The translations under genes were made by a program, and so were the position numbers. Under the pieces are notes generated by a model. The model searched no databases. It was not told the origin of the DNA and was given only the letters and a program-made list of their open reading frames with translations. Below are positions 12,581-22,049 of a stretch of 64,000 nt of DNA, one piece after another; within the stretch, counting starts at the first letter, position 1; every line of letters starts with the position of its first letter. Source of the DNA: Mantis religiosa (taxonomy: Eukaryota; Arthropoda; Insecta; Mantodea; Mantidae); the NCBI GenBank assembly GCA_030765055.1, contig CM060953.1, positions 186,769,872 through 186,833,871 of the forward strand, read 5' to 3'.

Positions 12581-15500
12581 AAGTGTGTAGAGTTACAAGG
12601 AGACTATGTCGAAAAACGCCGAGTACTATTTGGTCGGGTTACAGAGATGAGAGCATCGCTGGGAGAAGTGTGTAGAGTTACAAGGAGACAATGTTGAAAA
12701 ACGCTGAGTACTATTTGGACGGGTTACAGAGATGGGAGCATCGCTGGGAGAAGTGTGTAGAGTTACAAGGAGACTATGTTGGAAAACGCCGAGTACTATT
12801 TGGACGTGCTACAGAGATGAGAACATCGCTGAGAGAAGTGTATAGAGCTACAAGGAGACTATGTTGAAAAACGCCGAGTACTATTTGGACGGCTTACAGA
12901 GATGGGAGCATCGCTGGGAGAAGTGTGTAGAGTTACAAGGAGACTATGTTGAAAAACGCCGAGTACTGTTTAGACGGGTTACAGAGATGGGAGCATCGCT
13001 GAGAGAAGTGTGTAGAGTTACAAGGAGACTATGTTGAAAAACGCGAGTACTATTTGGACGGGTTACAGAGATGGGAACATCGCTGAGAGAAGTGTGTAGA
13101 GTTACAAGGAGACTATGTTGAAAAACACCGAGTACTATTTGGACGGGTTACAGAGATGGGAGCATCGCTGGGAAAAGTGTGTAGCGTTACAAGGAGACTA
13201 TGTTCAAAAACGCCGAGTACTATTTGGACTGTTTATAGAGATGGGAGCATCGCTGGGAGAAGTGTGTAGCGTTACAAGGAGACTATGTTCAAAAACGCCG
13301 AGTACTATTTGCACGGGTTACAGAGATGGGAGTATCGCTGGGAGAAGTGTGTAGAGTTACAAGGAGACTATGTTGAAAAACGCCGAGTACTATTTGGACT
13401 GGTTACAGACATGGAAGCATCGCTGGGAGAAGTGTGTAGAGTTACAAGGAGACTATGTTGAAAAACGTCGAGTACTATTTGGACGGGTTACAGATATGGA
13501 AACATCGCTGGGAGAAGTGTGTAGAGTTACAAGGAGACTATGTTGAAAAACGCCGAGTACTATTTGGACGTGTTACAGAGATGTGAGCATCGCTAGGAGA
13601 AGTGTGTAGAGTTACAAGGAGACTATGTCGAAAAACGCCGAGTACTACTTGGACGGGTTACAGAGATGAGAGCATCGCTGGGAGAAGTGTGTAGAGTTAC
13701 AAGGAGACAATGTTGAAAAACGCCGAGTACTATTTGGACGGTTTACAGAGATGAGAGCATCGCTGGGAGAAGTGTGTAGAGTTACAAGGAGACAATGTTG
13801 AAAAACGCCGAGTACTATTTGGACGGTTTACAGAGATGAGAACATCGCTGGGAGAAGTGTGTAGAGTTACAAGGAGACAATGTTGAAAAACGCTGAGTAC
13901 TATTTGGACGGTTTACAGAGATGAGAACATCGCTGGGAGAAGTGTGTAGAGTTACAAGGAGACAATGTTGAAAAACGCTGAGTACTATTTGGACGGGTTA
14001 CAGAGATGGGAACATCGCTGGGAGAAGTGTGTAGAGTTACAAGGAGACAATGTTGAAAAATGCCGAGTACTATTTGGACGTGTTACAGAGATGTGAGCAT
14101 CGCTAGGAGAAGTGTGTAGAGTTACAAGGAGACTATGTCGAAAAACGCCGAGTACTACTTGGACGGGTTACAGAGATGAGAGCATCGCTGGGAGAAGTGT
14201 GTAGAGTTACAAGGAGACAATGTTGAAAAACGCCGAGTACTATTTGGACGGTTTACAGAGATGAGAGCATCGCTGGGAGAAGTGTGTAGAGTTACAAGGA
14301 GACAATGTTGAAAAACGCCGAGTACTATTTGGACGGTTTACAGAGATGAGAACATCGCTGGGAGAAGTGTGTAGAGTTACAAGGAGACAATGTTGAAAAA
14401 CGCTGAGTACTATTTGGACGGTTTACAGAGATGAGAGCATCGCTGGGAGAAGTGTGTAGAGTTACAAGGAGACAATGTTGAAAAACGCCGAGTACTATTT
14501 GGACGGTTTACAGAGATGAGAGCATCGCTGGGAGAAGTGTGTAGAGTTACAAGGAGACTATGTTGAAAAACGCTGAGTACTATTTGGACGGTTTACAGAG
14601 ATGAGAACATCGCTGGGAGAAGTGTGTAGAGTTACAAGGAGACAATGTTGAAAAACGCCGAGTACTATTTGGACGGTTTACAGAGATGAGAACATCGCTG
14701 GGAGAAGTGTGTAGAGTTACAAGGAGACAATGTTGAAAAACGCTGAGTACTATTTGGACGGTTTACAGAGATGAGAACATCGCTGGGAGAAGTGTGTAGA
14801 GTTACAAGGAGACAATGTTGAAAAACGCCGAGTACTATTTGGACGGTTTACAGAGATGAGAGCATCGCTGGGAGAAGTGTGTAGAGTTACAAGGAGACTA
14901 TGTTGAAAAACGCCGAGTACTATTTGGACGGTTTACAGAGATGAGAACATCGCTGGGAGAAGTGTGTAGAGTTACAAGGAGACAATGTTGAAAAACGCTG
15001 AGTACTATTTGGACGGGTTACAGAGATGGGAACATCGCTGGGAGAAGTGTGTAGAGTTACAAGGAGACAATGTTGAAAAATGCCGAGTACTATTTGGACG
15101 GTTTACAGAGATGAGAGCATCGCTGGGAGAAGTGTGTAGAGTTACAAGGAGACAATGTTGAAAAACGCCGAGTACTATTTGGACGGTTTACAGAGATGAG
15201 AACATCGCTGGGAGAAGTGTGTAGAGTTACAAGGAGACAATGTTGAAAAACGCTGAGTACTATTTGGACGGGTTACAGAGATGGGAACATCGCTGGGAGA
15301 AGTGTGTAGAGTTACAAGGAGACAATGTTGAAAAATGCCGAGTACTATTTGGACGGGTTACAGAGATGGGAGCATCGCTGGGAGAAGTGTGTAGAGTTAC
15401 AAGGAGACTATGTTGGAAAACGCCGAGTACTATATGTACGGGTTACAGAGATGAGAGCATCGCTGGGAGAGGTGTGTATAGTTACAAGGAGACTATCTTG

Positions 15501-16435
15501 AAAAACGCTGAGTACTGTTTGGACGGGTTACAGAGATTGGAGCATCGCTGAGAGAAGTGTGTAGAGTTACAATGAGACTATGTTGAAAAACGCCGAGTAC
15601 TATTTGGACGGGTTACAGAGATTGGAGCATCGCTGGGAGAAGTGTGTAGAGTTACAAGGAGACTATGTTGAAAAACGCCGAGTACTATTTGGACGGGTTA
15701 CAAAGATGGGAACATTGCTGGGAGAAGTGTGTACAGTTACAAGGAGACTATGTTGAAAAACGTCGAGTACTATTTGGAAGGGTTACAGAGATGGGAACAT
15801 CGCTGGGAGAAGTGTGTAGAGTTACAAGAAGGCTATGCTGAAAAACGTCGAGTACTATTTGGACGGGTTACCGAGATGGGAGCATCGCTAGGAGTAGTGT
15901 GTAGAGTTACAAGGAGACTATGTTGAAAAACGCCGAGTACTATTTGGACGGGTTACAGAGATGGGAACATCGCTGGGAGAAATGTGTAGAGTTACAAGGA
16001 GACAATGTTGAAAAACGCCCAGTTGTATTTGGACGGGTTATAGAGATGGGAGCATCGCTGGGAGAAGTGTGTAGAGTTACAAGGAGACAATGTTGAAAAA
16101 CGCCGAGTACTATTTGGGCGGGTTATAGAGATGGGAGCATCGCTGGGAGAAGTGTGTATTGTTACAAGGAGACTATGTTGAAGAACGCCGAGTAATATTT
16201 GGACGGGTTACAGAGATGGGAGCATCGCTGGGAGAAGTGTGTAGAGTTACAAGGAGATTATGTTGAAAAACGCCGAGTACTATTTGGGCGGGTTATAGGG
16301 ATGGGAGCATCGCTGGGAGAAGTGTGTAGAGTTACAAGGAGACAATGTTGAAAAACGCCGAGTTGTATTTGGACGGGTTATAGAGATGGGAGCATCGCTG
16401 GGAGAAGTCTATAGAGTTACAAGGAGACTATGTTG
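12510..16435 (+). repeat. 85-bp tandem array derived from transposase C-terminus (about 46 copies)
   Basis: The unit contains GGTTACAGAGATGGGAGCAT, CGCTGGGAGAAGTGTGTAGA and GAAAAACGCCGAGTACTATT. In one frame it encodes EYYLDGLQRWEHRWEKC then VELQGDYVEK, the mariner transposase C-terminus. Spacing is 85 bp (13741 to 13826), not a multiple of three, so successive copies are read in rotating frames and the ORFs through it are artefacts. A diverged monomer (TGTTACAGAGATGTGAGCAT) recurs at 13571 and 14081, exactly 510 bp apart, a six-unit higher-order block. The middle of the array is most homogeneous and the edges more diverged. Confidence 0.95.
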
Positions 16436-16500
16436 AAAAAAAATCTGAAAAAATATCTTGAATCTTTATTAGGTCGGAAACTTTTCAGACCAACTATGTA

Positions 16501-17012
16501 CAAATATGAGACACCCTAATGCACAACGGTATAAGAGAAATGAAGGGGAAGTAAACGGCATTGGAAATAAACACAGCCCACCAGAAACGTCTGGATACTT
16601 TACAAACGTGCCACTAGTGACACGCGAGCCGTAGGAGTAGGCTCGGGAAGTGGCGTAAAGTTAAACACCTCGCTAAGTGTTTGTGTTTTGTCGTTTAACA
16701 CGCACTAGAACCGCGTGCTTATGATTGATTACACCTTTCTCTGTTAGTACAGAAGCACTCGAGTACATAATAAGCCGTTTAATCCCATTCTACCGCAGAT
16801 TACGTCCCTGTTTAATGCGCTGGTGTTCTGCCTGCCATCTCTTGCGAAAAGCTAAGGCAATAAATCCACACTCAACTGTCTTTAATAGGTTCCTTAAAGG
16901 AAGTACAGTAAGAGCTTTGCGTATGTTACACAGGGAGACACTGATGCGTACAGTATCTTAAATATCATATTTAATATAGCTTTTAACTTAAAAATTTATG
17001 TGTTGCACTCAC
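16501..17012. other. No recognised gene
   Basis: Sequence after the mariner. A short plus-strand frame near 16725-16961 has no recognisable motif. No element ends or repeats are visible. Confidence 0.45.
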
Positions 17013-17099
17013 AGGATTTTCTTCAACTGACTCTTCATCGTACACACCTCCATTGTCGTTCTTTGAAGAATCTCCAGTATTAAACTGTAAGATCATTTT
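17013..17099 (-). CDS. Candidate internal exon of a host gene (87 nt)
   Basis: On the minus strand a pyrimidine-containing stretch ending TATCCTTATACCCTCAG is followed by 87 nt open in one frame, then by the donor-like GTGAGT. The exon would be 29 codons, phase 0 at both ends, encoding an acidic peptide starting KMILQFNTGDSSK and ending DEESVEENP. The acceptor and donor are both good matches, and this is the only place in the window where I see both. The family is not recognised and neighbouring exons are not visible, so this could be chance or part of a degraded gene. Confidence 0.25.
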
Positions 17100-17403
17100 C
17101 TGAGGGTATAAGGATAAACAACAGAGTTAATTAAAATACGACCTGAAGCTTTCCTCACTCTCGGGTAACAAGCCAGGACAAAAGAAGATTAGATATCGAC
17201 GTTTTGGAAGTGTGCATCTGTCCCATCATCAGGATATTTACAAAACGTTATAACCACAAATGAAACACTGGACATAACACCAATATAAACAAAGACAAAA
17301 CACTATAAAAATTCGCATTACTGAACAAAAGACTGTTTTCAGTAAATTAAATGCCAGCTCAGGAGATGGCGTGAGTATAGAAAATTGTGTCAAAGAAACG
17401 TAA

Positions 17404-17745
17404 CTACTTAACTTGATTATCAAGCTGTATTGATCTTTGCTTCTTAATTCTACGGATTTCCATTTTTAAGGCCGGTTTCCAAGAGGAGCTGAACTGAAAT
17501 CCAGCATCACAATTAAGCTTGCTCCTTTCAGAGGAAATGGCCAAAGCCTCCTTAACTCTCCGCTCCCAGTAGCTGTTGCATTTTGCCAAGATGGTCGTCT
17601 CCCGAAAATTGGCTCTATGGTCGTTAACAAAACAATGCTCTGCCAGTCCAGACTTCTCAGGTTGCATTAAACGAATGCTCCGACCATGTTCCATTATTCT
17701 GGTAGGGATGGTCCTTCCGGTTTGTCCTATATACGGTGTCTCACA
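17404..17745 (-). pseudogene. Penelope-like element, GIY-YIG endonuclease domain (5'-truncated)
   Basis: The minus-strand frame opens with PYIGQTGRTIPTRIMEHG, the YIG half of a GIY-YIG nuclease, then GLAEHCFVNDH and a conserved YWERRVKEALAI segment with C-terminal KLNCDAGFQFSSSW. This arrangement is the C-terminal endonuclease of Penelope-like reverse transcriptases. The reverse transcriptase is absent: homology stops at about 17745, a 5' truncation. The 3' flank (17170-17240) contains the CGACGTTTTGG and CATCATCAGG type motif often seen next to these elements. Confidence 0.7.
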
Positions 17746-17930
17746 GAGTTAATTGATAAATCCGATACAGGCTAAGAAATGAGCTATTTGAATTGAATTG
17801 TCGATACTTTGAAGCCAAAGGTGTAAACTGTTTCTCGGTCTAATCACTCGAAATTGAAAATCAGGACCAAATCTGTGCCGCCATTGTACCGGAATATCAT
17901 CCCGCCGGAGTTCCTTTACATCGCAATAAA
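17746..17930. other. Unassigned spacer between Penelope fragment and foldback mariner
   Basis: About 185 bp with a short minus-strand open frame that I cannot assign. It ends exactly where the left terminal repeat of the next element begins. Confidence 0.4.
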
Positions 17931-18201
17931 TACGAGGTGTGTTCAAGTTATAAACCTCCTATTTTTACAGGACTGGGGCCAGATAAAAACGTCTGGGATA
18001 TTTTAAATACAGGTGGACTCTTTAAGAATCGTGACAGAGATGGCAGCAGTGTACAATGCATAGAACTCTAGTGGCAGTGACGAGAGCTAACAATGTTTTG
18101 ATACCTAAAATGGCGATGCTTTCATTCCAAAAACAGCGTGTGATCATTCGTTTTCTCCATTTTCGTGGTGTGACACCTACTGAAATTCATCGTCAGTTGA
18201 G

Positions 18202-20395
18202 CAGTTGAGTGAGGCATGTGGTGATGGTACCATGGATGTGTCTAAAGTGCGTTTCTGGGTGCGACAGTTCAATAAAGGCAGAACATTGTGTGACAACAAA
18301 CCAAGACAGTTGAGTGAGGCTTGTGGTTATGGTACCATGGATGTGTCTAATGTACGTTCCTGGGTGCGACAGTTCAATGAAGGCAGAACATCGTGTGACA
18401 ACAAACCAAGACAGTTAATTGAGGTATGTGGTGATGGTACCATGGATGTGTCTAATGTACGTTCCTGGGTGTGACAGTTCAATGAAGACAGAAAATCGTG
18501 TGACAACAAACCAAGACAGTTGAGTGAGGCTTGCGGTGATGGTACCATGGATGTGTCTAATGTGCGTTCCTGGGTGCGACAGTTCAATGAAGCCAGAAAA
18601 TCGTGTGACAACAAACCAAGACAGTTGAGTGAGGCTTGTGGTGATGGTACCATGGATGTGTCTAAAGTGCGTTTCTGGGTGCGACAGTTTAATAAAGGCA
18701 GAACATTGTGTGACAACAAACCAAGACAGTTGAGTGAGGCTTGTGGTGATGGTACCATGGATGTGTCTAATGTACGTTCCTGGGTACGACAGTTCAATGA
18801 AGACAGAACATCGTGTGACAACAAACCAAGACAGTTAAGTGAGGCATGTGGTGATGGTACCATGGATGTGTCTAATGTACGTTCCTGGGTGCGACAGTTC
18901 AATGAAGGCAGAACAGCGTGTGACAACAAACCAAGACAGTTAAGTGAGGTATGTGGTGATGGTACCATGAATGTGTCTAATGTACGTTCCTGGGTGTGAC
19001 AGTTCAATGAAGACAGAACATTGTGTGACAACAAACCAAGACAGTTAAGTGAGGCATGTGGTGATGGTACCATGGATGTGTCTAATGTACGTTCCTGGGT
19101 GTGACAGTTCAATGAAGACAGAACATCGTGTGACAACAAACCAAGACAGTTAAGTGAGGTATGTGGTGATGGTACCATGAATGTGTCTAATGTACGTTCC
19201 TGGGTGTGACAGTTCAATGAAGACAGAACATCGTGTGACAACAAACCAAGACAGTTAAGTGAGGTATGTGGTGATGGTACCATGAATGTGTCTAATGTAC
19301 GTTCCTGGGTGTGACAGTTCAATGAAGACAGAACGTCGTGTGACAACAAACCAAGACAGTTAAGTGAGGTATGTGGTGATGGTACCATGAATGTGTCTAA
19401 TGTACGTTCCTGGGTGCGACAGTTCAATGAAGACAGAACATCGTGTGACAACAAACCAAGACAGTTAAGTGAGGCATGTGGTGATGGTACCATGAATGTG
19501 TCTAATGTACGTTCCTGGGTGTGACAGTTCAATGAAGACAGAACATTGTGTGACAACAAACCAAGACAGTTAAGTGAGGCATGTGGTGATGGTACCATGG
19601 ATGTGTCTAATGTACGTTCCTGGGTGCGACAGTTCAATGAAGCCAGAAAATCGTGTGACAACAAACCAAGACAGTTAAGTGAGGCATGTGGTGATGGTAC
19701 CATGGATTTGTCTAATGTACGTTCCTGGGTGTGACAGTTCAATGAAGACAGAACATCGTGTGACAACAAACCAAGACAGTTAAGTGAGGTATGTGGTGAT
19801 GGTACCATGGATGTGTCTAATGTACGTTCCTGGGTGCGATAGTTCAATGAAGACAGAACATCGTGTGACAACAAACCAAGACAGTTACGTGAGGCATGTG
19901 GTGATGGTACCATGGATGTGTCTATTGTACGTTCCTGGGTGCGACAGTTCAATAAAGGCAGAACATCGTGTGACAACAAACCAAGACAGTTGAGTGAGGT
20001 ATGTGGTGATGGTACCATGGATGTGTCTAATGTACGTTCCTGGGTGCGATAGTTCAATGAAGACAGAACATCGTGTGACAACAAACCAAGACAGTTACGT
20101 GAGGCATGTGGTGATGGTACCATGGAAGTGTCTAATGTACGTTCCTGGGTGCGACAGTTCAATAAAGGCAGAACATCGTGTGACAACAAACCAAGACAGT
20201 TGAGTGAGGCATGTGGTAATGGTACCATGGATGTGTCTAATGTACGTTCCTGGGTGCGACAGTTCAATAAAGGCAGAACATCGTGTGACAACAAACCAAG
20301 ACAGTTGAGTGAGGCATGTGGTGATGGTACCATGGATGTGTCTAATTAGCGTTCCTGGGTGCGACAGTTCAATAAAGGCAGAACACTTTTCGCAT
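18202..20395 (+). repeat. 105-bp array from transposase helix-turn-helix, left arm (about 21 copies)
   Basis: The unit encodes QLSEACGDGTMDVSNV then RSWVRQFNEGRTSCDNKPR, 35 residues of the N-terminal DNA-binding domain of a mariner transposase. Spacing is exactly 105 bp (18202, 18307 and so on), a multiple of three, so both strands stay open for long distances. The 668-codon antisense frame here is a by-product, not a gene. Several copies have TGA in place of CGA in WVRQF, a C-to-T change at a CpG that is shared among neighbouring copies, so it was spread by array turnover. Confidence 0.95.
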
Positions 20396-20540
20396 TTTAA
20401 GATCTTCATGCAGGATTGTGTGCACAGATCCCACGGAAATGCCAATTTTGGAGGCGATGTCTGAAACGCTCAATCGACGATCCTCCGAAACAACGTTCTC
20501 TACTCACTGCAACATGTCGACAAACCGACTGCTGCGATGC
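20396..20540 (-). pseudogene. Mariner transposase second helix-turn-helix, centre of foldback
   Basis: The minus strand reads ENVVSEDRRLSVSDIASKIG then ISVGSVHTILHEDLKMRKV, the standard second DNA-binding motif of mariner transposases, with one stop upstream (LQ then stop). It continues directly from the right-hand array on the minus strand and is followed, after MRKV, by the opposed left arm. This is the inversion breakpoint: the gene ends where the catalytic domain should begin. Confidence 0.8.
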
Positions 20541-21080
20541 CGTGACTGTCTTGGTTTGCTGTCACACGATGTTCTGCCTTCATTGAACTGTCGCACCCAG
20601 GAACGCACATTAGACATATCCATGGTACCATCACCACATACCTCACTTAACTGTCTTGGTTTGTTGTCACACGATGTTCTGTCTTCATTGAACTGTCACA
20701 CCCAGGAACGTACATTAGACACATCCATGGTACCATCACCACATGCCTCACTCAACTGTCTTGGTTTGTTGTCACACGATGTTCTGCCTTCATTGAACTG
20801 TCACACCCACGAACGTACATTAGACACATCCATGGTACCATCACCACATGCCTCACTTAACTGTCTTGGTTTGTTGTCACACGATGTTTTGCCACCATTG
20901 AACTGCCGCACCCAGGAACGCACATTAGACACATCCATGGTACCATCACCACTTACCTCACTTAACTGTCTTAGTTTGTTGTCACACGATGTTCTGTCTC
21001 AATTGTACCGTCACACTCAGGAACGCACATTAGACACATCCATGGCACCATCACCACATGTCTCACTCAACTGGCGATGA
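20541..21080 (-). repeat. 105-bp array, right arm in inverted orientation (about 5 copies)
   Basis: Same monomer as 18202-20395 but reverse-complemented. The unit on the minus strand again encodes the QLSE to NKPR helix-turn-helix segment. Copies are more diverged from each other than in the left arm. It lies between the right terminal repeat with the ATGGCG start and the second helix-turn-helix. Confidence 0.92.
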
Positions 21081-21317
21081 CTTTCAATAGGTGTGACACC
21101 ACGAAAATGGAGAAAACGAACGATTTCACGCTGTCCTTGCAGTGAAAACGTCGCCATTTTAAGTATCAAAAAGTACTAAATCTCGTCGCTGCCACTACAG
21201 TGCTGCCATCACTGTCACGCATTCAAAAGAGTCCAGGTGTATTTTAAAAGCTATCAGAAGTTTCTATCTGGTGCCACTTCTGAAAAAATAGGTGTTTTAA
21301 CTTGACGGCAGCTCGTA

Positions 21318-22049
21318 TTGTCGCATCGGTAATCACGGGAGTAATACGCGTTCAAGAATACATACTGGCTGACCTTACGGAGGAATCCAGTAATATGCAG
21401 CAGTTTACGGGGCTACTGGTCGTGATCTAGTCGAAAAAACTGAAGTTCCTGACGTTTCGCTCGTACGTGCGTCGAGCATCCTCAGAAGACTCATGGCAAA
21501 CTAGAGTGGCTCCGACGCAGGCAGACTAGCAGAAGATGCGAGTCGCCCAGGTTTACCTGCGCGGGGTGTTTGCTGCTCAGCACCTAGCCACTTAGTGCGG
21601 CTTTATCTGGACAGTATAAAAGAATTGTCTTGGGTCGCAGGCGGTTGTCTTGGGCAACGGTATATCTAGGCATGTGTGGAACGCAAAGTGCCCTGGGGGG
21701 TTGTGCGTCCAGTGCTGACTGCGCTCTTCCGCCTGGCTCCGGCGTAGTGCCAAGAGCCAAGCCAAGAGCAGGTGCAGGTTGCCCGGGTTCTCCCGGGCGG
21801 AGGGTTACACGCCACGGTACCTATCCGCTGCGCGGATTTACCCGTGCGGTATAAAAGATAAATGTATTTGCGCAAGCTTGCGTGTCGTTTGGTGAGACGG
21901 TGTAGTTGGCCTCTACTGATGCTTCTGGTGCCGGGATATTCCCCCTTGGCGGGGAGACAGTGCCCATTCCACCTCGCTTTGTGCGGTCGCTGGCGATCCG
22001 TCAAGCAGAGGGGGAACCAGTAGCGAGAGACCAGATGGGAATTAAGGTT
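21318..22049. other. GC-rich region, partly Penelope-like spacer
   Basis: The part at 21430-21560 has CTGACGTTTCGCTCGTAC and GAGCATCCTCAGAAGAC, a pattern typical of sequence at Penelope-like element ends, but no coding part is present. Two TATAAAAGA motifs (about 21616 and 21851) could be promoters of unknown elements. No protein family is recognised in the open frames. Confidence 0.35.

Larger units (their letters stand above)
11512..16500 (+). mobile_element. Mariner element swollen by an internal 85-bp array
   Basis: The left end reads ACGAGGGTGGTCTGAAATG and the right end, reverse-complemented, TACATAGTTGGTCTGAAAAG. These are imperfect terminal inverted repeats sharing GTTTCC beyond the quoted bases. 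A normal mariner is about 1.3 kb; this one is 4.99 kb because the 3' end of the transposase gene has become a tandem array of about 3.9 kb. The native 3' end (TGAAAAAATATCTTG and the terminal repeat) still follows the last monomer, so the array grew inside the element rather than beside it. Confidence 0.85.
17931..21317. mobile_element. Foldback (palindromic) mariner-derived element
   Basis: The left end reads TACGAGGTGTGTTCAAGTT. The right end, reverse-complemented, reads TACGAGCTGCCGTCAAGTT. Both continue inward for about 270 bp through the same sequence: 5' UTR, start codon (ATGGCG), and a first coding stretch with IIRFLHFRGVTPTEIHRQL on the left and IVRFLHFRGVTPIESHRQL on the right. Two 5' halves of one mariner are therefore joined head to head. 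Each arm then enters a 105-bp tandem array of the next coding stretch. The centre holds one copy of the second helix-turn-helix. No catalytic domain remains. Confidence 0.82.

Noticed and set aside
13115..15926. Open frames with HRWEKCVELQGDYVEK repeats as possible repeat proteins
   Set aside because: The 85-bp unit shifts the frame at each copy and only about 255 nt stay open; the sequence is a decayed transposase end.
18327..20333. 668-codon antisense open frame rich in LNCLGLLSHDVL repeats
   Set aside because: It is the reverse strand of the 105-bp array; a period divisible by three keeps a frame open. No independent coding evidence.
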